Assembly: GCF_003315595.1 (NCBI RefSeq)
Contig: NZ_QNQU01000002.1
Location: forward strand, 124,001-188,000
Length of the DNA stretch: 64,000 nt
Direction: 5' to 3'
Origin: Pedobacter miscanthi
GTDB lineage: Bacteria; Bacteroidota; Bacteroidia; Sphingobacteriales; Sphingobacteriaceae
The notes under the pieces are model-generated. The model ran no database searches, had not been told where the DNA came from, and saw nothing but the letters and a program-made list of their open reading frames with translations. The translations under genes were made by a program, and so were the position numbers. Below are positions 1-9,700 of the stretch, in pieces; position 1 is the stretch's first letter; the number at the start of each line of letters is the position of its first letter.

Positions 1-206
1 AGTGCACGTTCGAGCGGAATAACCACCGATTTAATCAACAATTCGTTGTTTGCTCCAGGGTACTCTGCCGTAATATTTACTTTAGGCGGAGAAATGGATG
101 GGAATTGTGTAACCGGCAGGTAGCTGATGGCCAGCACACCGAGAAACACAATAATAAGCGATATTACGATAGAAAGGACGGGCCTTTGTATGAATTTACT
201 AAACAT
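1..206 (-). CDS. RND (HAE1-type) efflux permease, N-terminal fragment
   Basis: The reverse strand reads from an ATG at 206 to the window edge without a stop and gives about 68 residues starting MFSKFIQRPVLSIVISLIIV. This is the typical start of the AcrB/MexB-like inner-membrane proton-driven drug exporter: a short cytoplasmic helix, an FIxRPVLS-type motif, the first membrane helix, then the QFPSISPP and YPGAN motifs that open the periplasmic porter domain. The gene lies 23 bp downstream of the adaptor gene in the same orientation, so the two form an efflux operon, probably followed by an outer-membrane factor beyond the window. Only the 5' end is present, so substrate class (drugs, detergents) is inferred from the family. 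Confidence 0.9.
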   Translation of the reverse strand, partial: MFSKFIQRPVLSIVISLIIVFLGVLAISYLPVTQFPSISPPKVNITAEYPGANNELLIKSVVIPLERA

Positions 207-229
207 AAAATAAGTATGGAGGGTTTAGA

Positions 230-1312
230 TTATTCTGTTTTCAATCTCAATTGTTTCATCACGTCCTGAGGCTGCTGGAATTTAAAAGCGATTTTATCAT
301 CGTCCTTAACTTTCTGCACACCTTCGAGCAAGATCTTATCTTCTACAGTGATGCCATCGCCAATAATGTACAGATCGGGTAATTCGCCTGCAATGGTTAT
401 CGCCCTTGAGTGTACTTTATTGTTTTTATCGATTACGAAAACATAGGTTTTATCCTGGATATCGTACGTAGCTTTCTGCGGGATAACAATGGCATTTTTT
501 AGAGGAACAACCATCTGGATTTTTCCTGTTTCGCCATTTCTGAGCAGGTTATCTGAGTTATTGAACCTCGCCCTGAAAGCGATATTTCCGGTCTCATTAT
601 CAAATTCACTTTCAATTACCTCCACTTTACCCTTTGATTTAAGCAATTCGTTGTTGGCCAGTAGCAAGCTTACCTCCTGCTGTCCTTTTGCTTTTGCAGC
701 GCTCTGATAGTTTAAATATTCAGGCTCTGAGACGTTAAAATATGCAAAAACCTGACTGTTATCAGATAGACTGGTAAGCAAAGCCCCTTCATCAACCAAA
801 CTCCCTAACTTTAAAGGAATACGGTCGATGGTCCCATCAAACGGTGCCCTGATTTCGGTATTAGAAAGGTGGAATTTAGCCAGAGAGGTTTCGGCATTTG
901 CCGATTGCAGTTTCGCTTTGGCCATAGCCAGTTCATTTTTGGAAACGATATTTTTATCCGACAGTAATCTGGTGTTTTCCAGTTCAATTTCTGCCGATTT
1001 GGTTTCAGCCTGTGCTTTTAACAATTCGGATTGCGCTGCTTTAGGCATAATTTTAAACAGCAGCTGACCAGCTTTTACATGCTGACCTTCATCTACATAA
1101 ATATTCTGCAGATAGCCTTTTTCCTGAGCCCTAACTTCGATGTTGCGGACAGATTTAATCTGCGAAACATATTCTTTGGTAAAGGAAGTATCCATTCTCA
1201 GCGCTGTGGTTACCGCATAAGTTGCTACTTCTTCTTTTTCTTCTTTTTTCGAGGTACAAGCCGTTACGTAAAGCATAGCACTAAGGCCCAGGCATATTAC
1301 AACTCTTTTCAT
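230..1312 (-). CDS. Efflux RND transporter periplasmic adaptor subunit
   Basis: A 360-aa membrane fusion protein that links the inner-membrane RND pump to an outer-membrane channel. It starts with a lipoprotein signal (hydrophobic stretch then TAC, Cys at about residue 19), so it is anchored to the periplasmic face of a membrane. The order is beta-barrel and lipoyl half-motif (GYLQNIYVDEGQHVKAGQLL, residues about 66-85), an alpha-helical coiled-coil hairpin (about 90-150), the second lipoyl half (APFDGTIDRIPLKLGSLVDEG), then beta-barrel and membrane-proximal domains. Length is typical of AcrA/MexA homologues. It is the upstream gene of a two-gene unit with the permease. No regulator gene is adjacent in the window. 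Confidence 0.93.
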   Translation of the reverse strand: MKRVVICLGLSAMLYVTACTSKKEEKEEVATYAVTTALRMDTSFTKEYVSQIKSVRNIEVRAQEKGYLQNIYVDEGQHVKAGQLLFKIMPKAAQSELLKAQAETKSAEIELENTRLLSDKNIVSKNELAMAKAKLQSANAETSLAKFHLSNTEIRAPFDGTIDRIPLKLGSLVDEGALLTSLSDNSQVFAYFNVSEPEYLNYQSAAKAKGQQEVSLLLANNELLKSKGKVEVIESEFDNETGNIAFRARFNNSDNLLRNGETGKIQMVVPLKNAIVIPQKATYDIQDKTYVFVIDKNNKVHSRAITIAGELPDLYIIGDGITVEDKILLEGVQKVKDDDKIAFKFQQPQDVMKQLRLKTE

Positions 1313-1774
1313 TTTTTTTTGTTGAATGGTTAAATCTGATTTATTTTTTCTCTAATTAGTTTGGCTGAGCAGCATTTTTTACGACATAAGCGATATACAA
1401 CCGCGGTACGGAGGCTTAATAATTTCAATAAATGATGGTTACTCAACGATTTAATTCGATAGCGAAATAAATACAGATTTATGAAGTTTAAATGAAGTTG
1501 AAATTCATGTTTCATTCATCAAAACGGACTTTAACAGAAGAAAAAGCTGATTTTCAGCACTAAACAGAAAATTAACGGCACATAATGGGCCAATTAATTA
1601 AAATATATGCTCTTTTGCATAAAAGAAACAGGATTCTTTAGTATAAAAATTACATTTTCCTGTTTTAGGATATTTTTAAAATAGTTGATAAGCAAGCATA
1701 TTTTAGCCAAGCTTAGCAGAGGACCAGAAGGCTCAGCGATGCTAAATCTATCGAGATAGATTTCTCTATCAGAT
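1313..1774. other. Intergenic region upstream of the efflux operon
   Basis: AT-rich gap between the efflux adaptor and the DUF3592 gene. It must hold the efflux promoter, but no convincing TAnnTTTG box could be fixed. A short reverse-strand ORF (1330-1515, 61 codons) has no recognisable domain and composition unlike neighbouring proteins, so it is not called. At 1744-1763 there is a perfect 20-bp palindrome built on AAATCTATC/GATAGATTT just beyond the stop codon of the DUF3592 gene; it may serve as a terminator stem or be a fragment of the dispersed hairpin repeats seen elsewhere in the window. Confidence 0.5.
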
Positions 1775-2197
1775 TTAATTAGGCTGCGTCAAAAAGAGAT
1801 ATAGAAAGTAGAATAAGCCCACCATTCCAGTGATTATCATTAAAAATTCTACAATGGCCATTCCTTTCGAAACTATTACAATTTCTTCGGGTTTGTTTTG
1901 ATTATATATGATATTGATCTGATCACCAACACTATGAAATGGAATAGGTGTACTGTCGCCATCTGTTACATCAATTCTTTTTCCATCAAGAGTAATGAAA
2001 AATAAACTTATCGAGAAGCTTATCCTATTACGTTTCATCATTTGATTTATAGCCGTTACAGTAGCCTGGGTTTTTAATCCGCTTTTTGTTAGCTTCACGC
2101 GGTCTGCAAAGCGTAAAAGGCCAATCATCATCAATACCAGGCTAAGAATTATAGCACAGATCATTTCAAATTCGGTCAGATGGAGATCAAATAACAT
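1775..2197 (-). CDS. DUF3592 domain membrane protein
   Basis: A 140-aa protein with a membrane helix near the N-terminus (about residues 12-28) and another at the C-terminus (about 112-135), flanking a small beta-rich domain. The central TKSGLKTQATVTAI segment followed by a conserved PV/IxFHSVGDxIxIxYNxxxPEE pattern is characteristic of DUF3592, a family of small membrane proteins with a soluble SH3-like domain and unknown function. The gene stands alone. A 24-bp near-perfect palindrome lies just upstream and could affect its expression. No biochemical role can be assigned. Confidence 0.75.
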   Translation of the reverse strand: MLFDLHLTEFEMICAIILSLVLMMIGLLRFADRVKLTKSGLKTQATVTAINQMMKRNRISFSISLFFITLDGKRIDVTDGDSTPIPFHSVGDQINIIYNQNKPEEIVIVSKGMAIVEFLMIITGMVGLFYFLYLFLTQPN

Positions 2198-2226
2198 ATA
2201 GGTAAAAGTATATAAATTGCATGATA

Positions 2227-2250
2227 GTTTACCGTTTGCAAATGGTAAAC
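2227..2250. promoter_or_regulatory. 24-bp near-perfect palindrome upstream of the DUF3592 gene
   Basis: GTTTACC at 2227-2233 and GGTAAAC at 2244-2250 flank a TTTGCAAA core, giving a 24-bp dyad with a single mismatched pair. It sits about 30 bp upstream of the ATG at 2197 (minus). This geometry fits an operator for a dimeric regulator, but no cognate regulator is adjacent. A hairpin role is also possible. Confidence 0.35.
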
Positions 2251-2558
2251 CGTAAGGCTATTTCTGAAATTTAGCCACGGATTCACGGAAAACACGGAGA
2301 ACGCATTCTTACTGGCTGGAAAATATTATTAAAAAAGACCCTTCATTTTATTCAGGATTATAAAATGAGTTTGTCAACAAAATACTTTACACCCTATATC
2401 AGCGTTATAAATGTGATTTTGACATCGAATTTCTAACCGGATAATCAATTTCAGGTATCGGTTTATGGAATTGCATTCAATTCAACATCTTGCAATAAGA
2501 TTAGCCAGCATATACTATGCAGCCAATCAAATTGCAGGCTAAAACCTATTAACGCTCA
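2251..2558. other. Intergenic region with a dispersed repeat fragment
   Basis: No gene-like reading frame. Around 2272-2303 there is a GCCACGGATTCACGGAAAACACGGAG-like stretch related to similar segments near 18996, 45316 and 45478, a repeat type common between Bacteroidota genes. The remaining sequence is AT-rich and presumably carries the promoter of the downstream lipoprotein gene; no clear box was recognised. Confidence 0.4.
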
Positions 2559-3164
2559 ATGAATAAATTTTCTCAATTGCTCTGTATTTCAGTGGCTCTT
2601 TTCGTATCAGGCTGTCAAAATAAACAAAATTCAGATCAATGGGACAATGCCTGTCTGGACCCGGGCTTGCCAAAAAACATCATTTATCACGAGCTGGACC
2701 AAAAAGGAGAAATTTTTTCTTTTTATGAAAAACACGACAAATCGAAACGCACCAGTAATGTATCGTATTTTAGCTATGGGATACATGAAAAACGTGATAC
2801 TTCGGGTACAACATACAACAATTGCCGGGCATATTACTCAGGATCTGATACGCTATTGATCAATATTGGTATTAATGGACCTTTCGGAGGACAGGGCCTG
2901 CTCATTAAATACGTAAACAAAAAATTTAATACCGAAGCCTACATGCATACGGATTTGGTTATTGAAGGCGAAATGGCCCCAAATCAAAAGATAATATATC
3001 AAAAGTTAAGCTTAAACAAGGAAAACTACGAAATCGGGGATAGTTTGTTTGGAAAAATTGAGTTTAAATCAATTGATCTGGATTACTCGGGTGATACCAT
3101 TTTACGATCCGGCCATGGGAATTTTAGGGCTTTGGTAAAAGAACAAAAGAAGCTCAAATATTAG
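2559..3164 (+). CDS. Putative lipoprotein, unknown function
   Basis: A 201-aa protein with a clear lipoprotein signal: basic start, hydrophobic segment and the lipobox VSGC with Cys at about residue 19, followed by an Asn/Gln/Lys-rich linker. The rest is polar, with alternating beta-type patterns (for example SYFSYGIHEKRDTSGTTYNN) and no transmembrane helix. I do not recognise a domain. It is a single gene in the plus orientation with about 110 bp to the next gene. It is probably a surface or periplasmic lipoprotein; no function is proposed. Confidence 0.7.
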   Translation: MNKFSQLLCISVALFVSGCQNKQNSDQWDNACLDPGLPKNIIYHELDQKGEIFSFYEKHDKSKRTSNVSYFSYGIHEKRDTSGTTYNNCRAYYSGSDTLLINIGINGPFGGQGLLIKYVNKKFNTEAYMHTDLVIEGEMAPNQKIIYQKLSLNKENYEIGDSLFGKIEFKSIDLDYSGDTILRSGHGNFRALVKEQKKLKY

Positions 3165-3272
3165 GTTTCTATTATTTGAGATTTTGATTCCCACAGTTAA
3201 CGCAATGACAGGGATATTTTCCTGATCAATTGATTATCTTCGTATTTAAAAACTATATACTTTACCTGCCCA

Positions 3273-4007
3273 ATGCCTTTTTTATCACAAATATCCCTGC
3301 CTCCACTACGCGGTGGCGGTTATACCGCACAAATTCCAGCTTTGGGTGATGGTTTGCAGTTGAGGTTAAAAAGCAATGTTACGTTTTTTGTAGGCGAGAA
3401 CGGATCGGGAAAATCGACCCTGCTTGAAGGGATTGCCGAAAGATGCGGATTTAGTTTAAACGGAGGCAACCGTAACCACAACCTAAATACGGGATACCGA
3501 TTTGAAGGTTTTGAATCGACATTAACAGAATTTTTAGAATTATCGTGGACACCAAGAAGAATAAACGATGGATTTTTTATGCGTGCTGAAAATTTTTTCA
3601 ATTTTGCCAGTTATATCGACGAGCTGGCACTGGAAGACAGCCGCATTTTGGAGGCTTATGGCGGTCGTTCGCTCCATGAGCAATCGCATGGAGAATCTTT
3701 CTTGTCGCTCTTCAATAACCAGTTCGAATCAGGGATTTATATCCTCGATGAGCCTGAAGCGGCATTATCCCCAGCCAGGATTTTAGCCTTTATATCGGTT
3801 ATCAATCAATTGGAACAAAGCGGCAGGGCACAGTTTATCATTGCTACCCACTCGCCTATACTGATCTGTTATCCAGGCGCAAACCTATACCAATTTGATG
3901 AAGATGGGATATCAGAAACTACTTATGAGGATACGGAACATTTTACCCTGACCAAATCATTTCTGGATAACCCGCAGCTTTACCTCCGTCATTTAATCAA
4001 CCCTTAG
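3273..4007 (+). CDS. AAA family ATPase (ABC/SMC-like, AAA_21 type)
   Basis: A 244-aa soluble ATPase. The Walker A motif GENGSGKST lies at about residues 42-50, the ABC-type signature appears as SHGES (about 139-143), the Walker B as IYILDEPEAALS (about 154-166), and the H-loop in IIATHSPIL (about 188-196). These are the hallmarks of the RecF/SMC-like small ATPases often annotated as AAA_21 or ABC-like ATP-binding proteins. There is no coiled coil, nuclease or TOPRIM extension and no membrane partner next to it, so it is not an obvious transporter or a known defence ATPase. Its cellular target is unknown. Confidence 0.85.
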   Translation: MPFLSQISLPPLRGGGYTAQIPALGDGLQLRLKSNVTFFVGENGSGKSTLLEGIAERCGFSLNGGNRNHNLNTGYRFEGFESTLTEFLELSWTPRRINDGFFMRAENFFNFASYIDELALEDSRILEAYGGRSLHEQSHGESFLSLFNNQFESGIYILDEPEAALSPARILAFISVINQLEQSGRAQFIIATHSPILICYPGANLYQFDEDGISETTYEDTEHFTLTKSFLDNPQLYLRHLINP

Positions 4008-4092
4008 TGCTGATAAAATCAGTTAATGCAAAAAAAATAACCCATTCAAAATAAAACACTTACCAGCTAAAATTGTATTTATTTATGTTATA

Positions 4093-4125
4093 ATTGCACA
4101 GCACTGAAAGCAAGCCTTACCTTTG
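4093..4125 (+). promoter_or_regulatory. Bacteroidota-type promoter (-33 ATTG, -7 TACCTTTG)
   Basis: A perfect TAnnTTTG -7 box, TACCTTTG at 4118-4125, is preceded after 21 bp by ATTG at 4093-4096, matching the TTTG -33 element with one change. Transcription would begin near 4132, leaving a very short leader before the ATG at 4141. This also argues against an upstream TTG start at 4123, which would lie inside the promoter. Confidence 0.65.
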
Positions 4126-4140
4126 CAAAAAATTACCATA

Positions 4141-4695
4141 ATGAACAGTACCCAATCAAAAGCGCTCGAACTTGTTGTAGGCATCATTAAAGATACCATT
4201 AGCGATATTAAAATCGAAAACACATCTGCAAATACCGTTACCCTGAAAGATGGGAATGCTACGATACAATTAACACAACGTGAGGGCGAAAATGCGGATC
4301 TTGAAACCGTTGTAATCGTAGATCCAAAAGATATTATTTACAGCGAAGACCTGCTTCCTGAACTAAACGACCTTACCTCTGTTACCGTAATTATAAATGG
4401 TTTGGATATTGAAACACACCTGGTTTTTCAGGCCGTAAGGGATTGTTTCGACCAGATCAGCAACAGTTACGAATTTTTGAAAATCTTTGAAAAAGACGTG
4501 AACACGATTAAAAGCGGATTTAAATTCGGAAGTAATGCCTTTGTGTTAACGGTAGTGAATGAAAAAGATCAGATTTTGATCAGCACAGAGTTTGCAGCTT
4601 CATTTGATGCAGCCATCAGAAAAACTGTTGAAGCAGATGCACTTAAAGTACAAACTGCCGTACATAAAATGATTAAAGTAGACGGTGCAATTTAA
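4141..4695 (+). CDS. Conserved hypothetical protein
   Basis: A 184-aa soluble acidic protein with no signal peptide or membrane helix. I chose the ATG at 4141 because the promoter box ends at 4125 and a longer TTG start would overlap it. The sequence has a repeated beta-strand character in the first half (VTLKDGNATIQLTQREG, LETVVIVDPKDIIYSEDLL) and more helical character in the second. No domain is recognised. It has a strong intrinsic terminator right after it, so it is a monocistronic unit. No function is proposed. Confidence 0.75.
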   Translation: MNSTQSKALELVVGIIKDTISDIKIENTSANTVTLKDGNATIQLTQREGENADLETVVIVDPKDIIYSEDLLPELNDLTSVTVIINGLDIETHLVFQAVRDCFDQISNSYEFLKIFEKDVNTIKSGFKFGSNAFVLTVVNEKDQILISTEFAASFDAAIRKTVEADALKVQTAVHKMIKVDGAI

Positions 4696-4720
4696 TGCAT
4701 TTTACTATTAAACATAATAG

Positions 4721-4752
4721 AGCCTTTTGCAAAATGCAAAGGGCTTTTTTTT
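4721..4752 (+). terminator. Intrinsic terminator after the 4141 gene
   Basis: An 11-bp stem AGCCTTTTGCA / TGCAAAGGGCT (one G-U pair) with an AAA loop is followed by a run of nine T. It sits 26 bp after the stop codon and is a textbook Rho-independent terminator. Confidence 0.85.
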
Positions 4753-4872
4753 TAAAGTTTATTTGCAGAATTTCAGAAAACAGATAAAAAGCATTTTTTT
4801 TCAAAAACCGAAAACCCCTTTTAGGAATACTTCGTATATGTGCACAAAGTACCAAACATATACCAAGTTCAA

Positions 4873-5487
4873 ATGTCCCATTTTCCTGAAAACCACTACC
4901 TGCTGCCCCTTATCAAGTATTTTGAACAGTTCCATACGCTATCTAATGGTTTCATAGCTGACCACGTATCGCATTGCAAGCAACTGTTGGTTAAAAAAAA
5001 TAAATTTATACTTTCTCCCGCTGATCACAATTCATCACTTTATTTTATAGTTAGCGGTTTGGTAAGGGGATTTATCAAAGATAATGGCAAGGATATTACC
5101 ACCAGGTTCAGTTTCGAGAATGAAACCATAGGCGCTATCCACCACCCGAATAATATTTCTCATCATTCTATCGAATACCTTCAGGCACTGGAAGACTCGG
5201 AAGTAATCTGCATTCCCTTCAGCCTGATCGATTCGGTTTATTCCCTCTATCCTGAAGCCAACATAATTGGAAGAAAGGTATTGGCTTTTCAGTACTATGC
5301 AGCATCAGAGCGTTCCATTTTAGCGCGGATTCCTAATGCTTTACGACGTTACCAGCGTTTTGCCAGTTCAAAACCGATGCAGCAAGACCGCATTCCTTTA
5401 AGTTGCCTGGCTAGTTACCTGGGCATGCGCAGCGAAACCTTGAGCAGACTCAGAAATAAGGAATTAAGATTATCGCCCAAAAGGTAA
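4873..5487 (+). CDS. Crp/Fnr family transcriptional regulator
   Basis: A protein of 204 aa from the ATG at 4873; a GTG at 4840 would add 11 residues but lacks supporting context. The N-terminal two thirds fit a cyclic-nucleotide-binding-like beta-roll (FILSPADHNSSLYFIVSGLVRGF and a following beta pattern), then a long dimerisation helix (EANIIGRKVLAFQYYAASERS), and a C-terminal winged helix with the recognition helix motif SCLASYLGMRSETLSRLRNK. The classic cAMP-contact residues are not evident, as is common in Bacteroidota members of this family, so the ligand is unknown. It ends directly beside the convergent metallophosphoesterase gene with one base between stop codons. Confidence 0.88.
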   Translation: MSHFPENHYLLPLIKYFEQFHTLSNGFIADHVSHCKQLLVKKNKFILSPADHNSSLYFIVSGLVRGFIKDNGKDITTRFSFENETIGAIHHPNNISHHSIEYLQALEDSEVICIPFSLIDSVYSLYPEANIIGRKVLAFQYYAASERSILARIPNALRRYQRFASSKPMQQDRIPLSCLASYLGMRSETLSRLRNKELRLSPKR

Positions 5488-5488
5488 A

Positions 5489-6226
5489 TTAAAGGCTATC
5501 TGGTTGAAACCGGAAGAAATCAGCATAAAAGTCAGGAATTTCGCTTTCATTAATCGCTTTGGTTAAAGTTTCTATATCATATTCCAACTTTACAATTTCT
5601 GCCTGTACATCATTAGCGATATTTAAAATGCAATAGGTTGCTTGCCTGTGGTTCTCTTTACTTCTACCAACCGAACCGCAATTAACCAGAAGTATATTTT
5701 TATGGTGTTTGATATAAGAAATATGCGTATGTCCCATTACCAGGGCATCTACTGATTGATTAGGCAGCATTTTTATTAAGTCTTCGCCAGAATGAGATTC
5801 ATAAATATATTCATCGTTACTTCTGGGGCTGGCATGTACAAGCCATATATTTTTTATGCCATAATCGGTTTTAAAAGAAAGCATTAACTGGTAAGGTCGC
5901 TGTGTTAACCATGTTTTGTGTGCTGCCGTAATTGTCTTCTTGCTAAAATTAATGGCCAGGTTACGCTGGAAGGTCTCTTCTTCATCATGATGGGCCAAAG
6001 GAATGATGGTTTGGTTAAAACCTATGCGTTCATCATGGTTTCCTAAAAGGCATGGAATATTTCTTTTCTGCAGCATTGCAATTACTTCATTTCCCCAGGG
6101 TGCAAAATCGACCAGATCGCCCAGGCAATAAATATCCGTAATCCCCCTTTGATCAATATCTTCCAGAACTTTTTCCAAGGCAATGAGGTTGGCATGTATA
6201 TCGCTGATGATGGCTATCTGTATCAT
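5489..6226 (-). CDS. Metallophosphoesterase (calcineurin-like, YfcE/MJ0936-type)
   Basis: A 245-aa cytoplasmic metal-dependent phosphoesterase. The metal-binding motifs are in the expected order: ISDIHAN (DxH, residues 7-13), GDLVDFAP (GDxxD, about 36-43), GNHDE (about 61-65), then VMGHTH (about 164-169) and a final CGSVG. This arrangement is that of calcineurin-like phosphoesterases acting on phosphodiesters or small phosphorylated compounds with two divalent metals. It is convergent with the Crp/Fnr gene and stands alone. The true substrate cannot be deduced. Confidence 0.9.
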   Translation of the reverse strand: MIQIAIISDIHANLIALEKVLEDIDQRGITDIYCLGDLVDFAPWGNEVIAMLQKRNIPCLLGNHDERIGFNQTIIPLAHHDEEETFQRNLAINFSKKTITAAHKTWLTQRPYQLMLSFKTDYGIKNIWLVHASPRSNDEYIYESHSGEDLIKMLPNQSVDALVMGHTHISYIKHHKNILLVNCGSVGRSKENHRQATYCILNIANDVQAEIVKLEYDIETLTKAINESEIPDFYADFFRFQPDSL

Positions 6227-6258
6227 AATCTGTTTTTATCAGTAATGCATTTTTGATG

Positions 6259-6290
6259 CAAAGCTAGATCGTAACTTGCGCCCGGCCATT
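6259..6290 (-). promoter_or_regulatory. Promoter of the metallophosphoesterase gene
   Basis: On the reverse strand the sequence TAGCTTTG (6266-6259) is a perfect TAnnTTTG -7 box. The expected -33 position, 20 bp further upstream, carries AATG, a weak match to TTTG. The predicted start site near 6252 leaves a leader of about 26 bases before the ATG at 6226. Confidence 0.5.
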
Positions 6291-6582
6291 GTATTAATCA
6301 ATAAATTTATGGTGTTTTTAAGGGCTGTTTTTCAATAAATATACAGGCACTGTGGCTTTACATCTACTTAACTTTCAACCATCACCGCGCCCCTCTGTAA
6401 GATTAAACATGTTAAAGCATTTTCTGTATAAATGATCTTACGCAAACGATTGTTTAAGACCAGACCGAATTGCTCCTTTTTAGGCTACAGACACTCAGAA
6501 TACCGACTAAAACACACTAAAACAAATAGTTACCACCTACTCTATCCCGGATGTTACTTAATTAAGCCTTGAATTTATCGAA

Positions 6583-6603
6583 TTGTAAATATTCTCTTTA
6601 CAA
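6583..6603. promoter_or_regulatory. Inverted repeat TTGTAAA-N7-TTTACAA
   Basis: A perfect 7-bp dyad separated by 7 bp lies about 35 bp upstream of the Pho-box-like repeats. Its symmetry fits an operator for a dimeric regulator controlling the TonB-receptor operon, but no regulator is known. A chance hairpin in AT-rich DNA remains possible. Confidence 0.3.
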
Positions 6604-6637
6604 TAGCCTCCGCTGTCACACCGATAATACTTTTTTC

Positions 6638-6692
6638 TTAACCTATTTTAACCCTGTCTTAACATCTGCTTTAACTGGCTAAATGAACTTTG
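6638..6692 (+). promoter_or_regulatory. Pho-box-like direct repeats plus -7 box
   Basis: Four copies of TTAAC begin at 6638, 6648, 6659 and 6671, a spacing of 10, 11 and 12 bp, so all lie on the same helix face. PhoB and PhoP boxes in other bacteria are direct repeats at an 11-bp period, and the PhoP half-site in Bacillus is TTAACA-like. About 9 bp downstream is GAACTTTG (6685-6692), a 7/8 match to the TAnnTTTG -7 box, so the repeats replace the -33 region as expected for an activator-dependent promoter. The genes that follow encode organic-phosphate scavenging enzymes, which supports phosphate control. This is inference from pattern and context. Confidence 0.55.
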
Positions 6693-6724
6693 GCGCAACT
6701 AATTCATTAACAGATAAGATAAAC

Positions 6725-9700
6725 ATGAAAAAAATCTTTACCCTTTTATCTTTATTGTTTGTTGTAATTTCCCTGCATGCGCAGGTTACAACCGGAAGTT
6801 TGTCCGGAACAATAAAGGATTCGAAAACCACCATGCCCGGTGTAACGGTTAAAGCCACACACGTACCTTCGGGAACCAGTTATGTGGTAAGCACTAATGA
6901 TGATGGCCGCTTTACCATCTCCAATATGCGTCCGGGAGGACCATACAAAGTGGTAATTACTTATGTGGGTATGGACCCAAAAACAATTGAAAATATCACC
7001 CTGCCCTTGGGCGATCCTTACATCCTCAACCTGAATATGGCCGCAGGCAGCAAAGAGCTGGGCGAGGTAAGTATTAAAGGGGCTTCTAAAAACTCGACCC
7101 TTAATGCCAGCAGAACGGGTACATCAACCAATCTGGGCAAAAAGGAGATCAATGCGCTACCCACTTTGAGCAGAAGTTTGAACGATTTGATCAGGCTTGC
7201 CCCACAGGCAAACGGTGCGGCTATTGGCGGAGGTAACTCGCGCCAGAACAATGTAACCGTTGATGGTGCCGATTTTAACAATAATTTTGGTATCGGTAAC
7301 AATCTTCCGGGTAACGGAAATCCCGTTTCAATCGATGCATTGGAAGAAATATCGGTAAATGTTACCCCTTATGATGTAAAACAAAGTGGCTTTATCGGTG
7401 CATCAATCAATGCGGTAACCCGTTCGGGTACAAACGAGTTTTCGGGTTCTGCCTATACTTATTTCAGAAACCAGAACCAGATTGGTAAGAGAGTAAGCAA
7501 TTACCCTGAACTAGCCGATCCGACAGACCAAACCTACAAAACTTTTGGGGCGAGAATTGGCGGGCCGATTATCAAAAACAAATTATTTTTCTTTTTAAAC
7601 GCAGAGCGCGAAAATGAAGTAAGACCTGGCCAAACCCGTTTGGCTGCAACACCAGAAGCACCTTATAATTCGGGTATCCCTAATGTGGTACGCCCTACCG
7701 TTGCCGAACTCGATGAAATCAGCAATTATTTAAAAACAACCTACGGATACGACCCAGGGATTTACCAGGGTTATCCATCCGAAACCGAGAGAACAAACTT
7801 ATTGGGCAGGTTAGACTGGAATATCGACCAGAATAACCATTTCAACATTCGTGGCAGTTATGTTAAAACCAAGCAGCCATCGTTTGTAAGTACTTCGAGA
7901 AGTCCGCTGGGAGGATTCCCGGGTGGAGGATCGAGGACAGGTAACACCGCTCTCGCATTTAAAAATTCAAACTATTACCAGGAGAGCAATTTATATTCCA
8001 TTACTGCTGAGCTAAACAGTAAGGTATTTAGGCGCTTTGCCAATACGCTGCGTTTATCATACACGAATCAGAACGATCCAAGAAGTTCCGACAGTCAGAT
8101 TTTTCCGCTGGTTGATATCTTAAAAGCCGATGGAAACAGTCAGCCTACACCATTTACCACTTTTGGTTACGAACCTTTTACTTATGGTAATTTAAGGGAT
8201 GTGCAGGTGTACTCGTTAAACGATTATGTTACCTGGGCGGTAGGCAAGCACAACATCACTGCTGGTTTTCAGGGTGATTACAGCATTACTAAAAATGGTT
8301 TCCAGCGTTTTGGAACCAGTTATTATACCTTTAACTCGTGGGATGATTTTAAAAATGGTGCCAAACCGATTGAGTTTGCACAAACTTATTCGCTTTCACC
8401 AAATTACGAGCAGGCTTTTCCTACCTATAAATTCTGGCAGTTTTCGGGTTATGTGCAGGATGAAATCTCGGTTACCGATCGTTTAAGGGTTACGGGTGGT
8501 ATCCGTGCCGAATTGGGCAGCTATCCGAAAATCCTGAAAGAGCATCCATTGGTATCAATGCTTACCTTTCATGATGGCGAACATTTAAATACCGGAAATC
8601 TTCCTAAATCTAAAATATCCATTTCCCCGCGTATAGGATTTAACTGGGATGTGATTGGCGATCGTTCGTTACAGGTAAGAGGTGGTGCAGGTCTTTTTGT
8701 GGGGCGTATCCCAAATGTATGGATCGTGGCACAGGCAGGCGATGCAGGTATGCTGCAGATTACGGAAACTTATTCAGGACAGAACAATACGCCTGGTCCG
8801 TTTAATCCCAATATTGGTGCTTACCGACCAACAACAGTACCAGTTGCCGGAACAGTATTACCTAATCCGATTACAGTAATGGACCGTAACTTAAAAATGC
8901 CTGCTTCATTTAAAACCAGTTTAGCAGTTGATGTGAAACTTCCATTCGGCATTGTTGGATCGGTAGAGGGAATATTTAACAGGGATATCAGGACTATCCT
9001 TTTCCGCAATGCGAACCTGGTTGATCCGAAACCTTTAAATGTTGCAGGTTACCCGGATAACAGGATGATTTATCCTAATGCGGCTACTGATAAATTTATC
9101 AACCCGATTTTAAACGGACTGCCTGTGGCAAACGGTACGGTAATTCCAGGCGTTGGTGCCAGACAGCCAGATGCTTTTAACGTAATTGTGCTTGGAAACG
9201 CCAATAAAGGATATTATTATTCGTTAACCGGTACTTTGAGCAAACGTTTCGACAATGGTTTTGGTGCAACGGTTTCTTATATCAGAAGTTCAGCAAAAAG
9301 TTTATACGAAGGCAGTGGCGACCAGACTTTATCGGGATGGCAGGCTACCAGCAGTGTAGATGGCGCCAACAACCCGACATTGGGTTACTCAGGCTTTGTT
9401 TCACCTGATCGTATTATTGCCTCTGTTTATTACCGTAAAGAATTTATTAAACATTTGGGTACCCAGTTTACCCTGGTTTATGATGGATCGAATGGACGTA
9501 CTTCTTACACCTACTCTACCGATATCAACAGAGACGGTGTAGGCGGAGATTTAATTTATGTTCCAAAAGATGCTTCGGAAATTACCTTTGTGCCCTTAAC
9601 CGTTGGAACCGGTGCCGATGCGGTAACCTATACCCCAAAACAGCAAAGCGATTTATTTTTCCGCTACATTGATCAGGATAAATACCTGCGTGGCAGAAAA

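Noticed and set aside
1330..1515. Reverse-strand ORF of 61 codons upstream of the efflux genes
   Set aside because: No domain, no signal, unusual composition, and it sits where the efflux promoter must be; most likely chance.
3273..4007. Possible anti-phage defence ATPase
   Set aside because: Only a lone AAA_21-type ATPase; no nuclease, TOPRIM or other defence partner is adjacent.
4123..4140. Upstream TTG start for the 4141 gene
   Set aside because: It overlaps the TACCTTTG -7 box, so translation from there is not possible on the predicted transcript.
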